A DNA stretch of 64,000 bases. It comes from Cephalopachus bancanus. Lineage: Eukaryota; Chordata; Mammalia; Primates; Tarsiidae. This document shows, one piece after another, positions 12,421 through 22,923 of the stretch; the stretch's first letter is position 1; each line of letters begins with the position of its first letter. Made by a program: the position numbers and the translations under genes. Location: positions 62,001 to 126,000 of the forward strand of contig JAPVLO010000982.1 of NCBI GenBank assembly GCA_027257055.1, written 5' to 3'. Below the pieces are notes generated by a model. It saw only the letters and a list, made by a program, of their open reading frames with translations, ran no database searches and was not told the origin of the DNA.

Positions 12421-13299
12421 TTAAATATCTCCTGAAGTGCTCTCCTGAGGTAGCATATTCTCTTAGGTATTAGAAGTCTGGGAATGATTTTAATTTTCCT
12501 GCATCTATGAAACTTAGCTTCATGAGGCAGGAAATTCCTGTCTGGAATTGCTTTTTTTTTTAAGAATATTTAAGTTGGGACCCAGTCCCTTCTGGCTTAT
12601 AAGGTTTCTGCTTCAAATTATCTTCAACTCTGATGAGATTTTTATGATAAGTAATCTGTCTCTTCTCTCTGCCTGCTTTCAGGAATTTTTTCTTTGATGC
12701 TCAGCTTGTGGAAATGCAATACAATGTGTCTTTTCATGGATTACCTTACAAGAGTTCTCTGGATTTCTTACATTAGCATGGCCTTTCTAGCCAGGTAGGG
12801 GAAATGTTTTGGACATATTGAAAAACTTACTCCAGGGTATTCTCAATTTTCTATTCTGTTCACTGATACCAAACAGCCATATATTTGACCCTTTTACAAA
12901 ACTTCAGTGCTCTTTGGGCTTTGTTGATTCTTCTTGAATCCTTTGTTGGATTTGGTTGGGATAATAGGTTAGTCCTCAAGGTCTGACTTGGTCAATTTTG
13001 CTGTTGGGTTTTTCATTGTGCTTTGAAATTCCAGGAGTGAGTTTTTCATTTACAGTACTGTTTTTGTTGCCTGGGTGATCTGTGTTGTATCTTTTCTTGA
13101 CTTTCCTTCATTGTCTTGGCTATCCATAGTCTGAATTCTATGTCTGTCATCAGTGACAGGCCATTCTGAAGAAGTTTCATTGCTTGAGATCTGGTTTCTT
13201 TTTTTATGATGACTTTTTAAGACTTTGAGGATTTTTGGTGTTTTTCACTATTTCTTCCTTATCTGTGAGGACATACTGTTATTTATTTATTTATCTATT

Positions 13300-13568
13300 T
13301 TTTTTATTTGGAGTTTTACTCCATTGTTCAAGCTGGAGTGCTGAGGCACACTCACAGCCACCCCAGCATTGACCTGATGGACTCCACCAATTCTTCTGCC
13401 TCAGCCTGTAGTCGGAACTACAGGCACATGCTATCACACCAGCAAATTTTTTACTTATTGTAGAGATGAAGTCTTGCCAAGTTGCCTGGGTTCGTCTTGA
13501 TCCAGTGGGCTCAGGCTATCCACTTGCCTCGGCTTCCCAAAGTGCTGGGATTATAGGCTGAGCCACCA
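13300..13568 (-). mobile_element. Diverged Alu-like SINE
   Basis: A reverse-complement Alu begins with TATTTATTTATC-type tail sequence and ends with GCTGAGCCACCAGGCCTG. It is more diverged than its neighbour at 13580, which lies directly beside it in the same orientation. Confidence 0.85.
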
Positions 13569-13579
13569 GGCCTGTTTTT

Positions 13580-13890
13580 TATTTCCTTTTTTTTTTTTTT
13601 TTTTTTGAGTTGGAGTCTCACTCTGTCGCCCAGACTGGAGTGCAGTGGCCGCTCCCGGCCACAGCAGCCTCGACCTGCTGGGCTCCGGCGATTCTTCCAC
13701 CTCAGCCTTCCGAGTAGCCGGAATTACAGGCATGCGCTACCACGCCCAGCTGATTTTATTATTATTATTATTTATTGTAGAGATGAGGTCTTGCTGCCCA
13801 GGTGGGTCTCAAACCCACGGGCTCAGGCAATCCACTCACCTCAGCCCCCCAAAGACGCGGGATTACAGGCTGAGCCACCAAGCCCAGCTT
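13580..13890 (-). mobile_element. Alu-like dimeric SINE, well preserved
   Basis: A T-rich tail at 13580-13603 is followed by GAGTTGGAGTCTCACTCTG, the arms and an ATT-repeat linker near 13758-13775. It ends in GAGCCACCAAGCCCAGC. Its GC content is well above that of the flanking L1. The two short plus-strand frames across it at 13605-14036 are Alu shadow frames. Confidence 0.93.
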
Positions 13891-14727
13891 TTTATTTCTT
13901 TATTGTTAGACCAGTTTGCTACTGTTGGGGTAGCCTTTTATGGGATTTGTTAATTTATTTAATTAATTTCACAGTGTGCTACACTATTGTGTTGCACTTT
14001 CCCTTTTCCCGAGGGTGGTTGTTCATGAGGGTCTGACCATTGTAGGTTCCTGCTGCTCTTCTGGGTCTAGGTGACTATTTGGATGGCGGTAGAATGCCTG
14101 CAAGACATCTAGCAGTATGAAGCTACAGGGGTTGAATTCTAAGGGAAGTTGTCACTAATGTCATTGGAGGACCCTCTGGAGAAACTCTCTAATGCTTGGT
14201 CTATGAACTAGTCTGTGAGATGTATGATGGGATGGACTTTATTCTTATCTTATTCTCAAGGACTGTATCATTATCTCATATGTAGTAATGGGTTGTGCCA
14301 ATTGACTTTCAACTAAGGGGTGTCACTTGCAGGAGGCAGCTAGTAATGGTGGCTATGGGCTTTTGGACTTTGACTTTATTTTTCCATAGAATTGCAAATA
14401 ACCTAGGTTATGGGTAAAGCTATGAAAAGCCCCAAAGTTCCTCAGTCTCACAGATTTCAAGGGGAAGTCAGGATGGAAAACTTGTCAGCATGGACTACAT
14501 CAGACTGGGCTGCTCTTCAACTTCGTCAGTGGGCATGATTGGCTATCTCAGTGGAAAATTGGTCCCCTGGTCACTATGGCTGTGCTGCAGGTATGGCTGA
14601 GCCATTTCTGTTGTACAAAATATTTCACACAGGAAGACAGTTATTTCCAGAATGACAAGCTACCCACCTCCTGCTGTCCAGCTTTATTTCCCATCTATGA
14701 AGCTCGGGACTCACAGTTTCTTCCAGA

Positions 14728-14829
14728 AGTCCAGACTTCAAAAGCTCAGAGCTTGGGACTCACAGCTTCAACTGTGAACTCACAGTTGAAGCTGTGAGTC
14801 CCAAGCTCTGAGCTTTTGAAGTCTGGACT
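14728..14829. repeat. Perfect 102-bp palindrome (50-bp arms, 2-base centre)
   Basis: Arm 14728-14777 is the exact reverse complement of arm 14780-14829; only AC at 14778-14779 lies between them. The left flank at 14701-14727 carries a degenerate extra copy of part of the arm (AGCTCGGGACTCACAG against AGCTTGGGACTCACAG in the arm), so a short direct duplication was present too. Such an exact palindrome would extrude as a cruciform and is normally unstable in mammalian DNA. It is therefore either very young or an assembly fold-back. I see no coding function. Confidence 0.95.
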
Positions 14830-15463
14830 GCAACTGGCTGGTCTGTATTCCATTTTTGGACTTTTAGAAATTGGTATAATTTATTTTGGTCCCCTTTAAA
14901 AAAATCTGTCTAACATTTAATGCAACTAAATACATCTATTGTTAAAACTTGACCTTGAGTTTTAAGTGCTGGAATATAATGCATAAGATGCTAAACACCT
15001 CAGAATATGGTGGCATATTGTGATATTGGCATCCCAGCAATACTGTGCTTTCTTTTTTTTCTTTTATTTTTTGAGTCAGAGTCTCACTCTATCTCCTAGG
15101 CTGGAGTGCAGTGGCATGCTCACAGTCTCAGCAGCCTTGGCCTGCTGGACTCAGGCAATCCTTCTGTCTCAGCCTTCCAAGTAGCTGGAACTATAGACAA
15201 GCATCACCATGCCAGGTTGACTTTTTAAAAATTTATTATAAAGATGAGGCCTCACCATGAAAGTGCCTCCCCTCAGAAGTGGACTTAGAGTGGTCAGGGG
15301 ATATATCCAAATATTTTTAGAAAGGAAATGTCTAAAAATCTCTCCCTTAAAATTTTATAAGAATTTATCCCATGATATGTTGTCATTTTAGTAAAGAAAT
15401 GTAATTTAACCAAATCTCTGAATAAAATTGACAGTGCATGAAAATGCAGCATTTTCATCCTCC
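14830..15463. other. Unassigned sequence containing a partial Alu
   Basis: Apart from an Alu fragment at about 15050-15260, I recognise nothing in this stretch. It separates the palindrome from the 3' LTR of the minus-strand retrovirus. Confidence 0.5.
15050..15262 (-). mobile_element. Partial, diverged Alu-like SINE
   Basis: Sequence runs from a T-rich stretch through GAGTCAGAGTCTCAC and GGAGTGCAGTGGC to AAAGATGAGGCCTCACCA. The remainder of the second arm is missing. Confidence 0.8.
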
Positions 15464-15795
15464 TGTGGCAGGATTCTTTACTGAGAGAGAAGAGACAATG
15501 AGGCTTCTTTTTCAGGAAACAGTGTTTATTTGTGCAGACACTGGCCCTGCAGATTCACATACAAAGACTGAGCCCCAAACACAGAGGGTCATTGTGTTAT
15601 ATTACATTTTAGTCCCTTTGTCTCCCTTATACAGCAACCTAAATTTTTGATTGGGTATCTTATGGCACAGCGTTATAACTGGGTTGCTCATATGCACTTA
15701 GACATTGACTACACCATGTCACTTTTTCTCTAACACATTTTTTTTCTATTCTGGGAGGGCCCTTATCTCTTTTTTCTAGAAAAGTTCCTGTTTCA
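15464..15795 (-). repeat. 3' LTR of the minus-strand ERV
   Basis: Read on the minus strand it begins TGAAACAGGA and ends GCCACA. A polyadenylation signal AATAAA lies at 15525-15530 (minus). The purine-rich AAAGGGAGGGGGAA immediately upstream on the minus strand (15796-15809) fixes the boundary. It aligns along its length with 25026-25362, with many substitutions, so the insertion is old. Confidence 0.85.
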
Positions 15796-15809
15796 TTCCC
15801 CCTCCCTTT
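15796..15809 (-). other. Polypurine tract of the ERV
   Basis: The minus-strand purine run AAAGGGAGGGGGAA lies directly before the 3' LTR. This is where retroviral plus-strand DNA synthesis is primed. Confidence 0.8.
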
Positions 15810-18222
15810 GATGCTCAGGTTCTTTTAGTGCCAAAGAGCATCATCTTGGTTTAAGGGCTTATATTTTTATAACATCAATATATGTAGCCATTTTTGTTTT
15901 GGCCATGGCCTCACACAGGTTATAAGCACACCTTATGACTAAGGGAGCTAGACAGGACAGAATTAGACACATTTCAAAAATCATAAGTATAAAACCTATA
16001 AGGGTTTTAAATTTTACAAAAGCTGAGAATAATCCCCCAAATAATTATCCAGGGTCCTAGCCTTTCCAGGTCTGTACTGAGACATGAGCAATATTTCTCA
16101 TCCAGTTGATTTTTTAAAAAAAAATTTGAGTTTTGAATTTATTAGGAACTTCCTTAGGGACTCCTATAGCATTTAGATATATATTAGATTCAAATGAGCC
16201 AGATACTAGTGGTAGGTAATTTTTGTTTGACTCTTTTAGTAGTTTTTAGTGGGTTTTGAAATGTCAGGGTGAATGGAATAGTCAGTCAAACCAAAGCACT
16301 GGCTTCCATTCATTTGGGTGACAACAGAGTTTGAATTGTCCTAACTCCACAATACCACCAAACATCCACTTGAGGGAGGTTAAAGTTTGAGTAGTTGCCT
16401 GCAGTTGACCCAGAGACATTAAGCACATGTGTACAGATTTGCAGGTGCCCCCCAGAAGTGGTGACACCATCCCCTCATCTGGGAAGACAAAAGGAGTGAT
16501 TCACCTTACCTATGGAAAAGGAAGGATACCCCTTTGGATCTGATGTCTGTACAGGTGGATCAGGGAGATACTGTGGCAAGTCTTACTCCCTCATGTGTCC
16601 TTGTCTTGATATAGACCCAACAGATAATTTATTCCTTTGGATCTGTGTCCCAGTTAACAGGAAATGGGACTGTTTGAGCCTCTGGCATAGCAATCACTTT
16701 TGTTGAGACTTGTTACTGTATATTTATCTATTCACCTCAGGCATTTGTGTCCCGATATCCTGTTTTAACCTCTGAAGTTTGTTTTAAGTCTGTTTCTTCC
16801 TTAATCATTACCTTGTTATAATCATTCTTAGGGTAGTTTAGTTCAGTTCCCAAAGTCGTAAAGGGTTTGGATTGGGGTTGAAGTAGTATTGGTGGATGGT
16901 AGGATGATGAAGCCATTGCAGTTAATCTTATCCAAAATTTACCTAAATTATCCTGTCCAGATATGACTGCTTCTAACCCATATTTCCTAGGTATCATGGG
17001 ATCTCTATCTGTGAGTTAAGTTGGTTATTGTTAATAACAATGGGTTACATTGTAAATGTTGACAACCAGGAAGAGTAGCCCCTCTTATAAGTTGAATTCT
17101 ATTTTTAAAAAATTTTTGACCTGCTTATATTTTAAATTGAGTGACCCCCAAAGACACCAAACCAGTCCCAGCAAGGAAAGTTCTACCACTCAAAATACAA
17201 GGGTCACTCCTCCACACACATATTTTGCTTTGATACATTTGATACCATCTTCAGCAGTGGTATTAGGACAAAGGGATTTGTCAACCATAGGTAATTTTTT
17301 GTTGTTGTTCTTTCACATGACAGGACAGAACAGTTATAAAATTTAATCATTATTGGGGAGTTAATTTTAGTGGTATTACTATAAACCATTCTCTGATTTT
17401 ATTTATTACTATGGTTAGAATTAGTAACACCTTTAAGGTAAACAAAGGCTCTACGGTTGCTCAGGATTGAAAAGGCCCTTGTAAATACCTTTAATGATTA
17501 AAAAAATTAAACATACATATGATAAGAAATGCAATTGGTGGTGTTATGAGAAAAGGTACAGAGGAATACATTAGGTTTTCTTGAATTTTAGTTTCAGTGG
17601 TTCGGTTTGAGAATTTCCCATTTAATGGGAGTGTTCTCTGGTACAGTAACTTTCCTTGGTGATATGTGACACAGGTATGATGCATCAACCCTTTTTCAGC
17701 AGTCCATATGGCCATCTCAGTTGTCAGAAGCACTTGATAGGGTCCTTCCCAACTCTCTACTAAGAGAGCCTAGTTTCCTTCCAGGACCTGAACAGCATCC
17801 ATCTCTGGGTTGGAACTGCTGAACTGTAAACTCAAGGTAAGGGGTTTGAGCAAGGAGCCTTTTCAATTTAAGAGAGGATAAGGTAGAAGAAATAGAGTAA
17901 ATTCTTTTAAAAAATGTTTTTTTCTAAAGAAGAGAGGCTAGGACAGGAGCTGTAATTAAGGCTTGTTTTAAGTTTTTTTTTTCTTTTTAATTTTGTAATT
18001 TTTTCTAAGTCTACTTAAGGAGATTTGGGGCCTCTTTCAATAGTTTGGAATATAAGCCTCAGTTTTAGTTGCATAAGATTCAATCCATAATTTACCATAT
18101 CTTGTTAAGCCCCCTTAAAATTTCCTTTGAATTAAAATTTGCTGTCCCGTTCCCCTTAGGGTTGCTTCTTTCTTTAACTTTGCCTCCTCTGACTATTTGA
18201 GCCTGTCCATAGGGGCCTCCCA
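15810..18222 (-). pseudogene. ERV internal remnant, 3' side
   Basis: This lies between the polypurine tract and the L1 insertion, where pol 3' end and env would be expected. Short minus-strand frames survive at 16282-16470, 16737-16997 and 17491-17733; the last ends in a hydrophobic run that could be a membrane segment. None has a motif I can assign to env. The stretch at about 15840-16080, next to the LTR, encodes hydrophobic residues on the minus strand and could be the decayed tail of a transmembrane protein, but this is a guess from position. Confidence 0.4.
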
Positions 18223-18236
18223 TTCCTTTGTTTCTT
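18223..18236. repeat. Target-site duplication of the 4.7-kb L1, left copy
   Basis: TTCCTTTGTTTCTT is exactly repeated at 22910-22923 on the far side of the L1. Confidence 0.93.
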
Positions 18237-18914
18237 TGCTTTTTCTTTGTTTTTTAACATATTTTTTATTTTAAAATTGTGGTGTACAGTTAAGTGTTAG
18301 GTATACAAATATGCATCGTTCAGGCACCCTTATTATAAGGGGTGTCCCCCCCCATCCCCAGACAGATATTGACTACCATTAATACCACCACTGTTGCCCT
18401 CCCTATCCCCCCCCATAGATTCCCACCACTGTCAATCCTTTTCTTATAGTATTAGGGAAGATGTTCAAGGTTCACTTATGAGTGAGAACATGCTATATTC
18501 AGATCTTTGCTGCTGTGAAAGATCACTCAGTATTATAGACTCCAGTTCCATCCAGGTTGCTACAAAATTCATGATTTTGTTCTTTTTTTTATGGTCTTTC
18601 ACATGACAGGTCAGAACAGTTATCAAATTTAACTGTATATGAACCACATTTTTAAAAAATCAAGTCCTCTTTTGATGGACAGCATGGTTGGTTCCAGGTT
18701 CTTGCTATAATAAACAATGCTGTGATAAACATATGTGTGCAGGTATCTTTTTTATAGAGTGATTTGATTTCTTCAGGGTATATTACCAGTAGGGAGATTG
18801 CAGGGTCATATGGGAGGTCGATATTCAGATCTTTAGGAATCACCACACTGCTTTCCACAGAGGTTGCACTGTTGACTCCCATCAACAGTGTATAAGTGTT
18901 CCCTTTTCACCACA

Positions 18915-19358
18915 TCATCTCCAGGATCTGTTAATTTTTGATTTATTGATAATGGCCATTCTGACTGGAGTTAGGTGGTATCTCAGTGTAGTTTTAATTT
19001 GCATCTCCTTGATGATTAGTGAGGTTGAACATTTCTTCATGTGTCTGTTGGCCGCTCGTATATCTTCCTTTGTAACGTGTCTGTTTATATCTTTTGCCCA
19101 CTTTGTAATGGGGTTGTTTGTTTTTTTCTTTTCAGCGTGTTTGAGTTCCTTGCAGATCCAAGATGTTAGGCCTTTGTCAGACATGGAGTTGGCTAATACA
19201 TTTTCCCAGTCTGTGGGCTGTCTTCCTGCTCTCTTGATTATTTCTTTGGCTTTGCAGAAGCTTGTCAGTTTAATGAGGTCCCACTTGTCTATCTTATCTC
19301 TTATGACCTGTGCATTCTGGGTTTTGTTCAGGAATTGAATGCCAGTTCCAAATATCAT
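18915..19358 (-). pseudogene. L1 ORF2 C-terminal fragment
   Basis: A 147-residue minus-strand frame matches the C-terminal third of L1 ORF2p. It includes the stretch on [13 protein letters not shown] and [18 protein letters not shown] sequence close to the cysteine-rich end. The same section recurs at 54803-55000 on the plus strand in another copy. Not functional on its own. Confidence 0.8.
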
Positions 19359-20103
19359 AAGGGTGTGTCCTCCATTTTCTAAGGTTCTTAGGGTTTAAGG
19401 GTTTACATTTATGTCTCTGATCCATTTAGAGTTAATTTTTGTATATGGGGATAGATAGGGGTCTTGTTTGAGTCTTCCGTATGTGGTCAGTCAGTTTTCC
19501 CAGCACCACTTACTAAATAGGTTCTCCTCTTCCCAGTGGTAGGTGGTAGAGGCTTTGTTGAAGATGAGTTTGTTGAGAAATGGAGGTTTTGCTTCTGGAA
19601 TCTCAATTCTATTTCATTGGTCTTTATGCCTGTCCCTATACCAAGACCAAGCTGTTTTGATGATTGTAGCCTTATAGTAAAGTTTGAAGTCTGGTAATGT
19701 GATACCACCTGTTTTGTTTTGTTTTGGTTTTTTTGTTTGTTTGTTTGTTTTGTTTTTGCTGAGGATTGGTCTGGCTGTTCTTGGTTGGTTGTGTTTCCAC
19801 ATGAATTCCTGTTTTTTTTTTTTTTTTTTTTTTTAGCTCTGAGAAGAATTTTGCTGGTAATTTGATGGGTATTGCATTAAATTTGTAGATTGTCTTAGGT
19901 AAGATGATCATCTTCACAATGTTGATTATTCCAATCCATAAGCATGGGATATTTTTCCACTTGTTCATGTCATCTTTGATTTCTTTGAGCAGTGTTTGTT
20001 TTCATTGTAAAGTTCTTTCACGTACCTGGTTAGGAAGATGCCAAGGTATTTCTTTTTACTTTTCTTTTTTTGTGTGTGACTATTGTGAACGGGATTGTGC
20101 TTT

Positions 20104-20346
20104 TTATTTGGGTTTCTGTTTGTTATTGGTGTAAAGAAATGTGATTGTGTTTTGCCCGTTTATTTTATACCCTGAAACTTTGCCAAAGTCCTTTATCAGG
20201 GCAAGGAGGCTTTTGACAGATTCTTTTGAGTTTTCAAGGTACACGATCATGTCGTCTGCAAAGAGAGATAACTTGACTTCCTCTTTTCCTATTTGGATAT
20301 CCCTGATCATCATCTCTTTTCTGATTGCTCTAGCCAGGACTTCCAA
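20104..20346 (-). pseudogene. L1 ORF2 reverse transcriptase core fragment
   Basis: This 80-residue frame contains an intact FADD catalytic box (20251-20262) followed by a VYLEN segment, typical of the L1 RT palm. The frame closes on both sides, so the enzyme is broken even though the active-site residues persist. Confidence 0.85.
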
Positions 20347-20693
20347 TACTATATTGAACAGGAGGGAAGAGAGTGGGCATCCTTATCTTGTTTCAGTTTT
20401 CAGATAAATGGTTCCAATGTTTGTCTGTTTAGGAGTAGCTGTAGGGTTCTCAGAGATGGCTTTTGCTATTTTGAGGTATGTTTCATGTGTGCCTAGATGT
20501 TCAAGGGTTTTTATCAAGAAGGGGTGCTAGATTTTATCAAAAGCTTTTTCTGCATCTAATGATATAATCATGTGAATGTGTTCTGACATCTGTTGATGTA
20601 TTTAATTACATTTATTGTCTTGCAAATATTGAACCAATCTTGTGTCCCTAGGATGAAACCTACTTGGTCATGATGGATGATTTTTGAGATGTG

Positions 20694-21182
20694 TTATTGA
20701 ATCTGGTTTGCTAGGATCTTGTTGAGAATTTTAACATCTATATTCATCAAAGACATTGGCCTGTAGTTCTCTTTCTTAGTTTTGTCTTTACCTGACTTAG
20801 GTATCAATGTGATGTTAGCTTCATAAAATGATTTGAGGAGAGTTCCATCTTTCTCAATTGCCTGGAATACTTTCAGTTGGGTTGGTATCAGCTCCTCCTT
20901 GAATGTCTTATAGAATTCTGCTGGAAAGCCATGTGGTCCGGGGATTTTTTTTTTTTTTTTGGTAGGTAGTTTTCTTATTACATAATCAATTTTCTTGAGT
21001 GTTATTGGTCTATTTAGGGTCTCTATTTCTTCTTGTTTCAATGTAGGCAGGTTGTGTGATGTCAGGAAGTCCTCCATTTTCTTGAGGGTTTCAAGTTTGT
21101 TTCCACACAGGCTTACATAGTAATCTCTAATGATCTTTGTATTTCTTCCAGTGTGGCCTCTGTTTTTCTCTCTCTGTGTCAT
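20694..21182 (-). pseudogene. L1 ORF2 reverse transcriptase, N-terminal RT fragment
   Basis: This 162-residue frame is among the longest L1 frames in the window. It covers the linker before RT and the first RT motifs: the [12 protein letters not shown] turn, the ANITLIPK segment and the YRPMSLMN segment. A lysine run near residue 75 comes from a poly-A slip. Just beyond its start (21185 and up) the sequence becomes ORF1, so the endonuclease has been deleted. Confidence 0.88.
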
Positions 21183-22909
21183 AAAGGGAAATTACTCAGG
21201 TTTTTTTTTTTTATTGAAGTAATCATTCATCCCTTGAAGGTTTTGTTCTGTCTTTTGAAGGTTCTTTTCTATGTTTTTGACAGTTCTGTGTTTTGGTCTT
21301 CGAGCTCTGAGATTCTTCTGCTTGGCTAATTCTGCTTTCCATGCTTATTGGTTTATTATTTATTTCCATCACAGTATTCTTTACTGCTGTTATTTCTTTC
21401 ATCAGCTCCTTCCTATTTTCCTCTTGTCTGTCCTCAATTTTTTAAATTATCTCTATTAATTTCTTGATATCTGGGTTTGTTGCATCTACCTGTCATTCTG
21501 AGGACTCTTCATTGTTTGTGTTCCAAAGTCTGTTTTCTCAGTGTCTGACCTCCCAGTGGTCTTTGTGAGACCTTTATTCTTCTTTTGGTTTTTCTTCATT
21601 TGTGCAGATTTTTCCTCCCTACTTTTTCCTTCCCTCCACTTCATCATCTTCTTTAATTCTGTTAATCAGGGGTGGAGGGGTTGCTTTTACTTCTATTTGT
21701 TTAATCTCTTATTCTTCTTTATGTGTATTCTCCTACTTTGTTCAATTTTGGCATTGGACTGTAGGTTGGGAGTGGTCTTTTTTGCAGTTTTGAGATTTAC
21801 TTAAGGGGGCTCTATGATTCAAAATCTATTTGCAGATCCTGTTATCTGCTGACAGTTGTATGGATAATATGAAACCCACTTCCCACTGCCTTGGAATCTG
21901 TCTATGCAGTGGGGTCTTAGGTTTACTCACTGAAATAAAATGAGGTTAACAGAGGGAAGAAAATGGAACAGACAGTGGGGGGAAGAGGGGGTTGGAGAGT
22001 GAGGAGTAAGGGGGGAAACAGATGAGTGTACCAACAAATGGAAAGAGAGACAAAAACTGAAACAGATAAAAAAAATAAACCATGCCTACAAGCTAACCAA
22101 CTCCCATATAAAAAATAAATTAACACATACAATGATGCTAACATACAAGATAACCAACCTCCTTATTGGTGTGCTATTCCTCTATACAAAGATAGAGTTT
22201 ACAGGGAGAAGAAAAGAAAAAAAAGGAATAAAACATAAGAAAAGAATCAAGTCAGTAAACTAACAGAACCAATCAAGCACACTCTGTGACTTTTTGTTTA
22301 TGTCCGTTATCCTTTCAGCTCTGATTTCTAACTGTCTTTTCAGGCTGGTAAATGTGTTCACAGTTAGGGTCAGTTGCCCCTGGCCTGCTCTGAAGGGCAG
22401 TTCAGACCACCACTCAGTTCACTACTGCCCTTGGTCTATTTATCAAGCTTCTGTTTTTCCCTTTTCAGTGTTGTTACCTTGAATTGCCAGCAAATGATCT
22501 TTATCTGCAGCTGCTCACCCCAGGAGGGAGCTGAAAATGGGAGCCACTGCATCATGGCACACAGGAGGAGACTCACAGCCTGGCAGGATGTGATGGTGGC
22601 AGTAGTGGCAGCAGCAATCTCAGCAGATCTTGCCTTCAGGGGCTTCATGATCTGAAGTCGTGGGCTCCCTCAGGCATGGGTAGTGTGATGGCTGCCACAA
22701 TGGTGGCGGCAGCAATGGTGTTTGTGACTGCAGTGGCCACCCAGACCGCTGTGTTGTTTCAGTGGTGGCAACGGCCAAGCTTCTTGTGAAGAGCAGGCTG
22801 CTGACGATGGGATCTGCAGTCCCAAGAGAGAGAGCCAGAGTCCTTTTGTGTTCTCTTTCATGGGCTGTCTCATAGACCAAGCTTCCCTGTTGCCATCTTG
22901 CTGGAAGTC

Positions 22910-22923
22910 TTCCTTTGTTTCTT
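22910..22923. repeat. Target-site duplication of the 4.7-kb L1, right copy
   Basis: An exact copy of TTCCTTTGTTTCTT at 18223-18236. The ERV sequence resumes directly after it. Confidence 0.93.

Larger units (their letters stand above)
12425..14450 (-). mobile_element. Old L1, ORF1 and 5' leader (continuation)
   Basis: Minus-strand sequence at about 12425-13260 resembles L1 ORF1, with the C-terminal part nearest 12430 and the N-terminal part nearest 13250. Two Alu copies follow at 13300-13890, then leader-like sequence to about 14450. Order and strand match the ORF2 block at 7175-10570, so I read this as the same element split by the younger L1. The leader part is the least certain. Confidence 0.55.
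18237..22909 (-). mobile_element. L1 retrotransposon with 5' end and perfect target duplication
   Basis: This minus-strand L1 starts near 22909 with an AAGATGGC-type 5' end and runs through its leader to about 21790, then an ORF1 5' part (about 21560-21190). It then jumps directly into ORF2 RT at about 21182 and continues to the 3' UTR and A-rich tail at 18237. About 1.5-2 kb is missing compared with a full-length L1: the ORF1 C-terminal part and the endonuclease. It inserted into the ERV internal region with a perfect 14-bp duplication. Several ORF2 pieces remain open but stops separate them. Confidence 0.92.

Noticed and set aside
22436..22873. Overlapping short frames in GC-richer sequence considered as a CpG-island gene
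   Set aside because: The sequence is the 5' leader of the L1 at 18237-22909, where higher GC is expected.
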